Of a DNA stretch of 26,900 bases, positions 1 to 9,414 are shown one piece after another. The notes below the pieces were generated by a model, which was not told the DNA's origin, ran no database searches, and worked only from the letters and a program-made list of their open reading frames with translations. Source of the stretch: DATEVL01 sp964448245 (GTDB lineage Bacteria > Chloroflexota > Anaerolineae > Anaerolineales > E44-bin32); assembly GCA_964448245.1 (NCBI GenBank), contig CAYUWF010000022.1:1-26900 (forward strand), read 5' to 3'. Position 1 is the stretch's first letter. Each line of letters starts with the position of its first letter. The position numbers and the translations under genes were made by a program.

Positions 1-85
1 CCTGATAGACGACGGCCATCCCGCCCTGCCCGATCTTGGCGCTGAGCTGATAGTTGCCGATTCGTCGGCCGCTCAAGTCGGGCAT
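1..85 (-). CDS. Ser/Thr protein kinase, N-terminal fragment
   Basis: Only the first 28 codons lie in the window; the rest runs off the left edge. Read from the ATG at 83-85, the protein begins MPDLSGRRIGNYQLSAKIGQ and continues GGMAVVY. This is the glycine-rich ATP-binding loop (GxGGMAxVY) typical of bacterial PknB-type Ser/Thr kinases, preceded by the usual 'G..I..Y.l...iG' lead-in. Such kinases phosphorylate protein Ser/Thr residues and are normally membrane-anchored with extracytoplasmic sensor domains, but that part is not visible here. The glycine loop makes the family call fairly safe. Substrate and role are unknown. Confidence 0.8.
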   Translation of the reverse strand, partial: MPDLSGRRIGNYQLSAKIGQGGMAVVYQ

Positions 86-294
86 CGTCGGCGTCGATTC
101 CTAGCGACTCACTACGGAGGGGCTGGCGCGTTTCAGGCCGGGCAGGCCCCCGCCACCCCGCGCCGAGGACGCTTTCCGATGATGAGAACCCAAGGGAGGA
201 CGATACGAACTAAGACGGCGGAGAGTAAAGGCATCTTTCAACTTCCGTCTCCTTCCGTCCGTCTAAGTCTGCTGGCGCCGCCTGGAGCAGCGTC

Positions 295-549
295 CTAGGC
301 CAGAACGATATCCCGCGGAGTGGGCGACACGATTCGCCAATGTCCCGGCTCGACTTGCGTCACCACCCAGCGCATCCCCTCTTGATTGAGGGTGATGTGG
401 GTGACGGAGTAGGCCTCCAGGCTTTCGCACAACTCCACGAAGAATATCCGTTCGGCCTTCTCGCTGGGTCCTCGCATTTGCAGTAGGATCACCGAGAGGC
501 CGGCCACAAGGACAACCGCAAGAACAAGGATCAATGTCACGTCGCTCAT
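295..549 (-). CDS. small membrane-anchored protein of unknown function
   Basis: An 84-residue protein starting at the ATG at 547-549, with a good ribosome-binding site (GAGGGAG) a few bases upstream. The same frame stays open upstream to 918, but that part translates palindromic repeats and is not protein-like. Residues about 4-23 (SDVTLILVLAVVLVAGLSVI) form one transmembrane helix. A short basic/acidic segment follows, then a roughly 50-residue cytoplasmic or extracytoplasmic tail with RWVVTQVEPGHWRIVSP near the end. I do not recognise a family. It lies upstream of the kinase in the same direction, about 210 bp away, so cotranscription is possible but unproven. Confidence 0.6.
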   Translation of the reverse strand: MSDVTLILVLAVVLVAGLSVILLQMRGPSEKAERIFFVELCESLEAYSVTHITLNQEGMRWVVTQVEPGHWRIVSPTPRDIVLA

Positions 550-699
550 GGTTTCTCCCTCGGTTTCTGGCGTGGTCTTCGGTCCTCGCCACCAGTATAG
601 GGAGCGACCTTGTCGGGAATCCTTACAGCTAACTTCCGCCTCGCCCGTCGATGGGCGGCGAGCGAAAATAGCTGGGGGCCGGAGGTACTGCCTGCCTGC

Positions 700-940
700 C
701 GGCGCGGTGACACAGAGGAGTACGTCATTCCAGGGAAGCTTGCCCTCGCGAACGCGGGGGGCGGGAATCCAGAACGATGGGCCAGGACCGGACTGGACCC
801 CCGCTCCGCGGGGGCCAGGAAAGAGCACGTCATTCCCGCGTAAGCGGGAATCCAGGCAACGAGCCAGGACCGGACTGGACCCCCGCCTCCGCAGGGGTGA
901 CAAGAGGAAGCACGTCATTCCAAGCTAGGAGCGAATCCGC
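700..940. repeat. tandem GTCATTCC...GGAATCCAG palindromic repeat block
   Basis: GTCATTCC begins a unit at 724, 829 and 914. In the first two units it is followed by an inverted partner GGAATCCAG (764-772 and 847-855), forming hairpins such as TTCCCGCGTAAGCGGGAA. Each of these units then repeats the exact 24-base string GCCAGGACCGGACTGGACCCCCGC, split here as GCCAGGACCGG plus ACTGGACCCCCGC (781-804 and 863-886), followed by a C-rich/G-rich inverted pair. The third unit is cut short near 939, and a tail of an earlier unit is visible from about 700. The units are about 105 and 85 bp. This motif class is a common extragenic palindromic repeat in many bacteria. No gene is visible in 550-950. Confidence 0.8.
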
Positions 941-962
941 GCACAGAGCCGCCGGCCCGTGC

Positions 963-981
963 TTGACACGAGTGCTAGAAT
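963..981 (+). promoter_or_regulatory. candidate extended -10 promoter of the aminotransferase operon
   Basis: TGCTAGAAT at 973-981 is an extended -10 element (TGn followed by TAGAAT). A TTGACA at 963-968 is only 7 bp upstream of the -10 hexamer and so cannot be its -35. An ATG at 989 sits 7 bases after the -10, the geometry of leaderless transcripts in some high-GC bacteria. It opens a 25-codon frame ending at TAG 1064-1066. The promoter lies about 180 bp before the aminotransferase start and directly before a structured leader. Confidence 0.45.
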
Positions 982-988
982 GATGGAA

Positions 989-1125
989 ATGTCCGGGTCG
1001 GTGCACACCCCGAGCGACGCCAACGTTAATCCCGGCGGCCTGTGCGGTGCCGGCGGGTCGGGGTAGGACGCGCTTTCACGGGAAATCCGGCGCACCTGGG
1101 CCCCAGCCACCGGCTGGGGCCTTTT
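989..1125 (+). promoter_or_regulatory. structured 5' leader with terminator-like hairpin (candidate attenuator)
   Basis: Two strong pairings are visible. ACCCCGA (1007-1013) matches TCGGGGT (1058-1064) and encloses a GC-rich domain. GGCCCCAGCC (1099-1108) pairs with GGCTGGGGCC (1112-1121) around a 3-base loop, followed by TTTT (1122-1125), as an intrinsic terminator would look. GGTGC occurs at 1000-1004 and 1046-1050, and both copies are complementary to GCACC at 1092-1096 just before the terminator, so alternative foldings are possible. A 25-codon open frame (989-1066) runs through the leader. I could not match it to a riboswitch or T-box consensus. Premature termination control of the downstream operon is an inference. 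Confidence 0.45.
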
Positions 1126-1162
1126 GCTGCCCCGCCCTGGGGTGGGCAGACGAGGAGGTCGA

Positions 1163-2470
1163 ATGGCGATGTCAGACACCCAACCGGTGACCGTCGTCCC
1201 GGTGGGCAACCTCGTCCCGGTGAGCGACCATTTGGCGCGCCTGGCTCCGATTCCACCGTCCCGCATGTTCCTGATCAACAAGCGCCTGGCCGTTTTCCGG
1301 CAGCGGTATCCGGAAAGGGAGACCTTCGACGCATCGCAGGGTGATGGCGGCGCCAGCTTGCCGGGCGTGCCGGCGGAGATCCTCGACCGCGCTGCGGCGC
1401 TCCAGCGCGAGCACGGCACTGCTTACGACATGCCCTACGGCACCGACGCCTTCCGGCGGGCGGTGATCGAGACATATTGGCACGTGGGTCCAGCCAGCGG
1501 ACTTGGTCCGCAGAATGTGATCGCTGCCGTCGGCGGCCGCGACGCGCTGGTGAAGGCCTACGAGGCCATGCTCGCCCTCGGCCACGGCCGCACCGGCGAC
1601 CTGATCATTGTCACCCGTGTCCCGTGGATTTCCTACAATTGGGGTCCTTACGGCGTGGGCGCCAACCTGCTGCTCGCCCCTGGCCGACCGGAGGAAGGCT
1701 GGGCCTACGATGAGGATGCCTTGCAGTCCTGCGCCGAGGCCGCCGAGAGCCTCGGTCGCAAGATTGCCGGCGTGATCATCACCAGCCCCGACAACCCCAC
1801 CGGCAAGGCGCTTTCAGCCGAGCGCCAGGTGACCCTTGGGCAGGCCGCCCTTCGGGGGGGAGCCGCGTTCGTGCTCTACGATTGGATGTATCACTTCGTC
1901 ACCGACCAGCCGCCGATGGACCTCGAGCGATTCATCATGGCCTTCGACCCTTCCGATCGCTCTCGCCTGATGTTCCTCGACGGGATCACCAAGTCGCTCG
2001 GCGGCTCGAACATCCGCAACGCTCATCTGATCGCCTCCGAGGAAGTCGTCCGGTTCCTCACCGCCCGGGCCTCGCACGCAGTCATCCCATCGTTCTACGC
2101 CATGGCCGTCGCCATGGCCGCTTACGAGATGGGTTACGCTCAGGCCTGTCGGACGATCGTCGAACCGACCAGTGCCAGTCGGGCGGTAATGCGCCGCTTC
2201 GTCGCCGAGCACGGTCTCACCGCCATCCTCGACCAGGGATACTACGCCTTCCTCCACGTCGGTCATTGGCTGCAGGCCCGCGGCTGGTCCGACAGCGAGT
2301 CGCTCGGCGAGTACCTGGCGGAGGAGCACGGGGTGGCGATTGTCCCCGGCGCGTTCTTCTCGGCCTTCGGTGGGGAATGGGTCCGCTTCTCCTACGCCAC
2401 GCCGCCCGAGCGAACACTGGGCGCCGCCCGCCGTCTGATGGAGGGGCTCGATGCCCTGGTCGGCGGCTGA
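1163..2470 (+). CDS. class I/II PLP-dependent aminotransferase
   Basis: About 435 residues, the normal length for fold-type I aminotransferases, which move an amino group between an amino acid and a 2-oxo acid using pyridoxal phosphate. Visible motifs are SPDNPTGK (the Asn-Pro that contacts the cofactor), YDWMYHF (the Asp that binds the pyridine nitrogen), DGITKSLGGSN (the Schiff-base Lys) and, near the C-terminus, VRFSYATPPE (the substrate-carboxylate Arg). A strong AGGAGGT at 1153-1159 precedes two possible ATG codons, 1163 and 1169; the second has the more usual spacing. The frame is also open upstream to 1124, inside the leader hairpin, which I reject as a start. The stop overlaps the start of the next gene by 20 bases, so the two are probably translationally coupled. 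Substrate is unknown. Confidence 0.85.
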   Translation: MAMSDTQPVTVVPVGNLVPVSDHLARLAPIPPSRMFLINKRLAVFRQRYPERETFDASQGDGGASLPGVPAEILDRAAALQREHGTAYDMPYGTDAFRRAVIETYWHVGPASGLGPQNVIAAVGGRDALVKAYEAMLALGHGRTGDLIIVTRVPWISYNWGPYGVGANLLLAPGRPEEGWAYDEDALQSCAEAAESLGRKIAGVIITSPDNPTGKALSAERQVTLGQAALRGGAAFVLYDWMYHFVTDQPPMDLERFIMAFDPSDRSRLMFLDGITKSLGGSNIRNAHLIASEEVVRFLTARASHAVIPSFYAMAVAMAAYEMGYAQACRTIVEPTSASRAVMRRFVAEHGLTAILDQGYYAFLHVGHWLQARGWSDSESLGEYLAEEHGVAIVPGAFFSAFGGEWVRFSYATPPERTLGAARRLMEGLDALVGG

Positions 2471-5099
2471 GATCCAGCGCTTCGCCGACCGCGTGCTCCA
2501 CGCCCGCCAGGCGGCGGTCGAGCAGAACCCGTCCGGCGGGACGACCGGGCTCGAGATCGAGTGGAACCTGCTCGACGCGCGCTTCCAGCCGCTGCAGCGC
2601 GTCGGGGCCGGCCCGGCGGCGCGCTCCTTCGCCGACGTCTTCCAAGAAGACCTGCTGCCCGATTGGTTGGCCGAGCGCACGCAGCTCGAGGTCTTCCATT
2701 GGATGATCGAGTGGACGACCAGGCCGCACACCTCGCCCTGGCTGACCGTAGCCGAAGCCCGCCTGCTCGAGGCCTGCCAGATCAACGCTCTGCACAAAGC
2801 CAGCCAGCAGTTCGGCGAGAGGCTGTACGCCTGGCACGGCAACCTGCTGGCCCGCGTGAACGTCGGCCACGGCTCGATCCCCGGGGGCTGGAACCTGGCC
2901 AAGCGCCGCTACCTCGAGCGCTGCGTCGACCTGTACGGCGCGGCCCTGGCGACGGCCGGCATTCATGTCAACCTGACGCTGCCGGAGCCGCTGCTGGTGT
3001 GGGACTTCATGCATCGGCCTCCGTCGAGCAGCCGCAACGGTCATCTCGACTCATTCAAGAATCGCGTCTACATCGATCTGACCCGCCGCATGCGCGCCTT
3101 CAGCGCGCTGTTCATCGCCACCTCGGCCAGCACGCCGCTCCGCACCGACGTGCGCCACGACAAACCCATTGTCCGCCTGTCGAGCTTCGACTCGGTGCGC
3201 AGCCTGACCTTCCCTAGTCCAGAGGCGCTCGACCTTCCCGGGCTCTATCGCTCCACCAAGGACTACCTGCGCCTGTCCTACGACCTGGTGCGGCGCGGGG
3301 TGCGCTTTGGCAACAACAACTGGACTCCCGTGCGGGCGCGTTCGTTCGCCGAACCGGTCGAGCGCCTGATCTCGGTCAGCAGCGATCAGCTCGAGTCGCT
3401 CTACCGTCAGGGGCTGTACGCGCCGGAGGAAGAGGCTTCGCTCGAGGCGATGGCACGGCGGGTGGTCGAGCAGAACCTGCGCGCCCGCATCGACCTGCCG
3501 ATGGCNNNNNNNNNNNNNNNNNNNNNNNNNNNNNNNNNNNNNNNNNNNNNNNNNNNNNNNNNNNNNNNNNNNNNNNNNNNNNNNNNNNNNNNNNNNNNNN
3601 NNNNNGGCGCCGCCGGCGACCTGGCGCCGCTTCAGGCGATGGCCCAGGGCGCAGGCAACACGGCCGAACGCCTGCGCGGCGAGGTGCGCCGGGCGATGGG
3701 GCGGCACACCAACGTGCCGCCGCAGGTGTTGTGCGACCTGGCCGAGGCGCGCGAGCAGGTGGTGGCGCGCGACATCGAGCACATCGCCGCCGTCCTACCC
3801 ACGCTCGGCGCCGAAGCCGACGGCCTGCGCGACCTGTGGGACCGGGCGCGCGATTTGGCGCACCATCAGCCCGGCGCCTCGATCCGCTTCCGCCAGGCGG
3901 CCGGGGCGGCGGTGGAGATCTCCTATCCCGACAAGACGGCCGAGATCGTCGACCTGGCGCGAGCGCTGATCCGCATTCCGTCCGTCAGCGGCGCGCCGCC
4001 CGAACGCCAGCGGCCGGAGGCGATTCACCGGGCGGCGACCTTCCTGGCCGACACGCTGCAGATGGCCGGACTCGACGTGCGCAGTTTCGAGTCGGGCCGT
4101 TTCCCCTCCGTCCTCGCCCGCTTCCCCGGCTCGCCTCGCCCTGCGATCCTTCTCTCCGGGCACTTCGACGTGGTCGAACCGGATCCCGACGACTCACAGT
4201 TCGAGCCGCGCCTGGAGGGCGACTACCTGTGGGGCCGCGGCGCCGCCGACATGAAGACGGTCGTCGCCACCTACGTGGTGTGGATAAAGGATGCGCTACG
4301 AGCTGGGGCCGACCCGCCGCCGATCGGGCTGCTGTTCGTCGGCAACGAGGAGATCGGCGAGAACGAACCCGACGGAACGCCGCACGTCCTGGCCGCGCTC
4401 CAGGCCGAGGATGGTTACGCCCCGCGCCTCCTGATCGCCGGCGAGCGTACCGGCGAGCGCGGCGATGAGCTCTTCGGCCGGGTCTGTTTGCAGAACCGCG
4501 GGTTGTTGCGGCTGGAGATCGTCCTGAGCGGCGCCCGGGCCCACACCGGTTTCGGCAGCGGCGGCGACCTCGAGGCGCGCCTATTACGAATGCGGCGTGA
4601 GATCGAGGACGTGCTCGCCGCCGGCCTGCTGCAGCCTGCCGAGCCTGGCTGGTCGTCGCAGATCGCTTTTCCCTTCGTCCGGCTCGGCGAGCCGGGCATC
4701 TTCAACGTCAGTGCCGACCGGGGCGTGCTGGGCGTCGAGGTCCGGCCGATCCCGGCACATCGCTTGGAGCCTCTCATCGCCGAGGCGCGCAGGTTGTGCG
4801 AATCCGCCGGGGCCGAGCTGCGCGTGATCGCCGCCGAAGACGGCATCGCCTGTGATCCGGGCGATCCTTATGTGACGGCGCTTCTCGCCGCCGTCCGATC
4901 AGCCTCAGGGACGGAACCGGTCATCGGACGGAAGCTGGCCGCCACCAGCGCGCGCTTCGCGCCGCGGGGGCAGGGTGTTGTGTGGGGGCAGAGCGGCATC
5001 GGCCCGCACGCGGCCGACGAGCGCCACTTCATTCCGAGCATCGAGCCCTATTACCGGGCGCTCCAGACACTGGCGGCCGAAGCCTCTCGCGTACGGTAG
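2451..5099 (+). CDS. GCS2-type carboxylate-amine ligase fused to M20 amidohydrolase
   Basis: About 882 residues as read through the 100-N gap; the true length is uncertain. Residues 1 to about 485 resemble the glutamate-cysteine ligase (GCS2) superfamily, ATP-dependent enzymes that join a carboxylate to an amine. Visible pieces are TTGLEIEWNLLD (G-x-E-x-E), LEVFHWMIEWTTRPH, HVNLTLPEPLL and RFGNNNWTPVRAR. From about residue 490 it is an M20 metallopeptidase/deacylase of the ArgE/DapE type, with SGHFDVV (near 571-573), WGRGAADMK, GNEEIGE and a C-terminal ERHFIPSIEPYY. These supply the expected His, Asp and Glu ligands for a two-metal site. The junction (LAHHQPGASIRFRQ to SYPDKTAEIVDLARALI) lies well after the gap in continuous sequence, so the fusion is not made by the gap. 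The start at 2451 has GGAGGGG 4 bases upstream. Ligase and hydrolase in one chain suggest a protect-then-deprotect pathway with the aminotransferase; this is inference. Confidence 0.75.
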   Translation: MPWSAAEIQRFADRVLHARQAAVEQNPSGGTTGLEIEWNLLDARFQPLQRVGAGPAARSFADVFQEDLLPDWLAERTQLEVFHWMIEWTTRPHTSPWLTVAEARLLEACQINALHKASQQFGERLYAWHGNLLARVNVGHGSIPGGWNLAKRRYLERCVDLYGAALATAGIHVNLTLPEPLLVWDFMHRPPSSSRNGHLDSFKNRVYIDLTRRMRAFSALFIATSASTPLRTDVRHDKPIVRLSSFDSVRSLTFPSPEALDLPGLYRSTKDYLRLSYDLVRRGVRFGNNNWTPVRARSFAEPVERLISVSSDQLESLYRQGLYAPEEEASLEAMARRVVEQNLRARIDLPMXXXXXXXXXXXXXXXXXXXXXXXXXXXXXXXXXXGAAGDLAPLQAMAQGAGNTAERLRGEVRRAMGRHTNVPPQVLCDLAEAREQVVARDIEHIAAVLPTLGAEADGLRDLWDRARDLAHHQPGASIRFRQAAGAAVEISYPDKTAEIVDLARALIRIPSVSGAPPERQRPEAIHRAATFLADTLQMAGLDVRSFESGRFPSVLARFPGSPRPAILLSGHFDVVEPDPDDSQFEPRLEGDYLWGRGAADMKTVVATYVVWIKDALRAGADPPPIGLLFVGNEEIGENEPDGTPHVLAALQAEDGYAPRLLIAGERTGERGDELFGRVCLQNRGLLRLEIVLSGARAHTGFGSGGDLEARLLRMRREIEDVLAAGLLQPAEPGWSSQIAFPFVRLGEPGIFNVSADRGVLGVEVRPIPAHRLEPLIAEARRLCESAGAELRVIAAEDGIACDPGDPYVTALLAAVRSASGTEPVIGRKLAATSARFAPRGQGVVWGQSGIGPHAADERHFIPSIEPYYRALQTLAAEASRVR
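3506..3605. other. assembly gap (100 N)
   Basis: Exactly 100 undetermined bases, the conventional placeholder for a scaffold gap of unknown size, inside the ligase domain. The reading frame before and after happens to agree, but 100 is not a multiple of three, so the frame agreement itself is uninformative. The amino-acid content on both sides is consistent with one protein. Part of the ligase active-site region may be missing here. Confidence 0.99.
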
Positions 5100-5599
5100 T
5101 CGCACCTATTTGTCTTTGCTGTCATCGCACCCGCCCCGGAATCCATCTCACCCTCTCCGGCACGATCCGCGCTAAGAAATGGGAGCCGCAGGCTGCCCTC
5201 CGTGAAGCTTCACGGTTAGCCTGCGCCCGGGGATACCACCAATCTGCGCGCTAACGGGCGGTAGACCGCAAGCCTTGCCTTTTGGCGGTGGGCAGCGGAG
5301 GCCGGCAGTGGAGAACGTCACCCAATCGCCACAAACGCAGTCCGATTTAGGCGCGGGCGGACATCCGGACCTAGGTTATCGGATTTCAACGCGTCATCCT
5401 GGGCGAGGCCGGGCCCGCCCCACATGTCATCCTGAGCCGGCGCGGAGCGACGGCGAAGGATCTGCTTTGTCTTCGCCGGCTGGGAACAGCAGATGCTTCG
5501 GCGCTGCGCGCCTCAGCATGACATTGAGGTGAGGGGTGTGTTCCTCAGAGAGACTTGACAGAGAAACGTTCCGCGGGCGAGCTCGGTGCGTCGATCCTG
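5100..5599. other. intergenic region with palindromic repeats, no gene seen
   Basis: About 500 bp between the ligase/hydrolase gene (plus strand) and the glycosylase gene (minus strand), which converge here. I see no credible coding frame. The region holds short inverted repeats, including CGTGAAGCTTCACG (5201-5214), a partial GTCATCCTG copy near 5394, and the larger palindromic element listed separately at 5424-5524. No clear T-tract terminator was found for either gene. Confidence 0.6.
5424..5524. repeat. 101-bp inverted-repeat element, MITE-like
   Basis: The ends are ATGTCATCCTGAG (5424-5436) and CTCAGCATGACAT (5512-5524), which match as inverted repeats at 12 of 13 positions. Inside, GAAGGATCTGC and GCAGATGCTTC-like arms continue the imperfect symmetry around a central CTTCGCCGGCTGGGAA. 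There is no reading frame inside. The sequence class GTCATCCTGAGC...GAAGGATCT is a frequent intergenic repeat in bacteria. A partial copy of one end lies about 30 bp upstream. Confidence 0.7.
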
Positions 5600-6184
5600 T
5601 CAAGCGCGCCGCGGCCGCCGCGGGCGATAGCGGAAGCAGCCGACCAGGTGATCGTCGACGATACCGACGGCCTGCATGAAGGCATAGCAGATCGTCGTCC
5701 CGACGAAACGAAAACCGCGCTGGCGCAGCGCTTCGGCCATGGCGTCCGACTCCGGACAGTGAGTCGGAATCTCGTCCCAGCGGCGGGCGGACTTCCCCAG
5801 CTTGGTCCGCCCGCCGGTGAACGACCACAGGAAGTCGCTGAACGACTCGCCGGCTTCCTGCATCGCCAAGTAGACCCGAGCGTTGGCGATGGCCGCTTCC
5901 ACTTTCTGACGGTTGCGGATGATGCCCGGGTCGCGCAGCAGCCGGGCGACATCGCGCTTTCCGTAGCCGGCGATGCGCTCCGGGTCGAAGCCCTCGAAGG
6001 CGCGGCGAAAGTTCTCCCGCTTGTAGAGCACCGTGCGCCAGGAAAGGCCGGCCTGGAAACTGTCGAGGGTGAGGTGCTCGTAGAGCAGCCGATCGTCGCG
6101 CACCGGCACGCCCCACTCCAGGTCGTGATAGGGCTCCATCAGCAGATCGCCGGTCCCCCAGCAGCGTCGCACCTTGGTCGTCAT
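5600..6184 (-). CDS. tag: DNA-3-methyladenine glycosylase I
   Basis: 194 residues from the ATG at 6182-6184, the usual size for Tag. The enzyme flips out and excises 3-methyladenine from alkylated DNA, starting base excision repair in the cytoplasm. Family signatures are clear: an N-terminal Cys (RRCWG), then YHDLEWGVP, FQAGLSWRTVLYKRENFRRA, and the C-terminal block FVGTTICYAFMQAVGIVDDH followed by LVGC. The early Cys/His pair and the late His/Cys pair are the four zinc ligands of this family. The frame is open upstream to 6433 but that part is antisense to the neighbouring gene and is not protein-like. Only 17 bp separate it from the small membrane protein upstream, so the two may be cotranscribed. 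Confidence 0.93.
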   Translation of the reverse strand: MTTKVRRCWGTGDLLMEPYHDLEWGVPVRDDRLLYEHLTLDSFQAGLSWRTVLYKRENFRRAFEGFDPERIAGYGKRDVARLLRDPGIIRNRQKVEAAIANARVYLAMQEAGESFSDFLWSFTGGRTKLGKSARRWDEIPTHCPESDAMAEALRQRGFRFVGTTICYAFMQAVGIVDDHLVGCFRYRPRRPRRA

Positions 6185-6201
6185 CTTCTGGCCGCGGCCG
6201 G

Positions 6202-6546
6202 TCAGACCGTGCGCGCCTCGGCTTCCGGCAGGGTCAGCCGCGCGGCGGTCTTGCGGTAACCGACCCACTTGAGCAGCTCGTTGGCGCCTTTGGTGCCGCT
6301 GATCATGAAGAGCGCCGTCACCACGACGTCGAAGATCCCGGCGCCGGGATAGCCGAGCGGGGCCAGGATCCCCAGCCCCAGGCCGGCCGTCAGCGCCAGG
6401 GCGAACACGAGCGAGACGAGGCTCAGGATCCACTTCTTGTGCGGCTTGATGAATCGGTCGAGAGCCGGATCGAGCAGTTCGATCAACTGCTGCAGCGCGA
6501 TGCCGCAGGCGATCACCGGACCGAGCACGCGCATCAACTCGTCCAT
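6202..6546 (-). CDS. small integral membrane protein, unknown
   Basis: 114 residues with an excellent ribosome-binding site (GGAGGAGATAAC before the ATG at 6544-6546). It has two to three hydrophobic segments: about residues 7-22, LSLVSLVFALALTAGLGLGI (about 41-60) and a weaker one around FDVVVTALFMIS. The C-terminus has GTKGANELLKWVGYRK. The layout is reminiscent of small phage-holin-like or exporter-associated membrane proteins, but I do not recognise a family and make no functional claim. It is the first gene of a short minus-strand unit with tag. Confidence 0.7.
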   Translation of the reverse strand: MDELMRVLGPVIACGIALQQLIELLDPALDRFIKPHKKWILSLVSLVFALALTAGLGLGILAPLGYPGAGIFDVVVTALFMISGTKGANELLKWVGYRKTAARLTLPEAEARTV

Positions 6547-6684
6547 GTTATCTCCTCCTTCTGGGGAAATTCCGGGCGATCGACCGGAGGACCGTCCCCC
6601 CGGCTGTCAGTCACATGTCAGATGGCTGGAAGGCGATGCGGCGCGAACATGGTAGAAAGAAGGGCGCCGCGGTCTGCAAGTCTC

Positions 6685-6717
6685 AGCTTCCCGCGAGCTT
6701 GAAGCTCGCGGGAAGCT
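6685..6717. repeat. 33-bp near-perfect palindrome (copy 1)
   Basis: AGCTTCCCGCGAGCTT (6685-6700) and AAGCTCGCGGGAAGCT (6702-6717) are exact inverted repeats separated by one base. A related palindrome with the same CCGCGAGCT core occurs at 20210-20242. Both are intergenic. It lies upstream of the plus-strand gene at 6748 and has no T-tract on either strand, so a simple terminator role is not supported. Confidence 0.85.
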
Positions 6718-6747
6718 CGCTCGAGGGCCGCGGCCTGGGAGGCACCT

Positions 6748-6972
6748 GTGCAATCCTCGGCGCGTTCGACCCCGTGGTTCTTGTGGCCCTTGGTGCTGCT
6801 GTGGCGGTTCATCACATGGATTCTCGGGCTGACCGGCCGGCTTCTGGCGGTGCTCCTCGGCGTGGCGCTGATGACCGTGGGCGTGCTGATCAGCCTGACG
6901 ATTCTGGGCGCCATCCTGGGGATGCCGCTGGCCATCCTCGGCTTCCTGCTGGTGATGCGCGGGCTGTTCTAA
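6748..6972 (+). CDS. small hydrophobic membrane protein, unknown
   Basis: 74 residues starting with GTG at 6748-6750, with GGGAGG 4 bases upstream. Nearly the whole chain is hydrophobic: WFLWPLVLLWRFITWILGL, then a Gly-rich stretch LLAVLLGVALMTVGVLISLT and MPLAILGFLLVMRGLF, which would make two or three membrane helices. It ends just before a strong terminator at 6988-7020. I do not recognise the family. Its composition and ideal terminator support a real gene rather than a chance frame. Confidence 0.65.
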   Translation: MQSSARSTPWFLWPLVLLWRFITWILGLTGRLLAVLLGVALMTVGVLISLTILGAILGMPLAILGFLLVMRGLF

Positions 6973-6987
6973 GAGACACTCTCTGCG

Positions 6988-7020
6988 AGAAACCCGTTTT
7001 GTTAGGCAAAACGGGTTTCT
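6988..7020. terminator. bidirectional intrinsic terminator
   Basis: AGAAACCCGTTTTG (6988-7001) and CAAAACGGGTTTCT (7007-7020) form a perfect 14-bp stem with a 5-base loop. The stem contains T-runs on both strands. It lies 15 bp after the plus-strand gene ending at 6972 and 3 bp from the end of the minus-strand mutS2, so it can end transcription from both sides. Confidence 0.9.
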
Positions 7021-7023
7021 GAT

Positions 7024-9390
<2,367 letters not shown>

Positions 9391-9414
9391 CGCCGCGGCA
9401 GTGTAGCACAAGGG

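Noticed and set aside
550..918. Upstream extension of the small membrane protein to 918
   Set aside because: The extra codons translate the palindromic repeat block, and a good ribosome-binding site exists at the internal ATG 547-549.
700..940. CRISPR array
   Set aside because: Repeat units are of unequal length, palindromic and share long identical internal segments. There are no unique spacers of regular size and no cas genes.
963..968. TTGACA as a -35 box for the aminotransferase promoter
   Set aside because: It is only 7 bp from the TAGAAT hexamer, and no suitable -10 lies 16-18 bp downstream.
963..1125. Known riboswitch or T-box
   Set aside because: I compared it by eye with the conserved cores of SAM, cobalamin, TPP, glycine, ZTP, fluoride and guanidine riboswitches and with the T-box TGGNACCGCG sequence, and found no convincing match.
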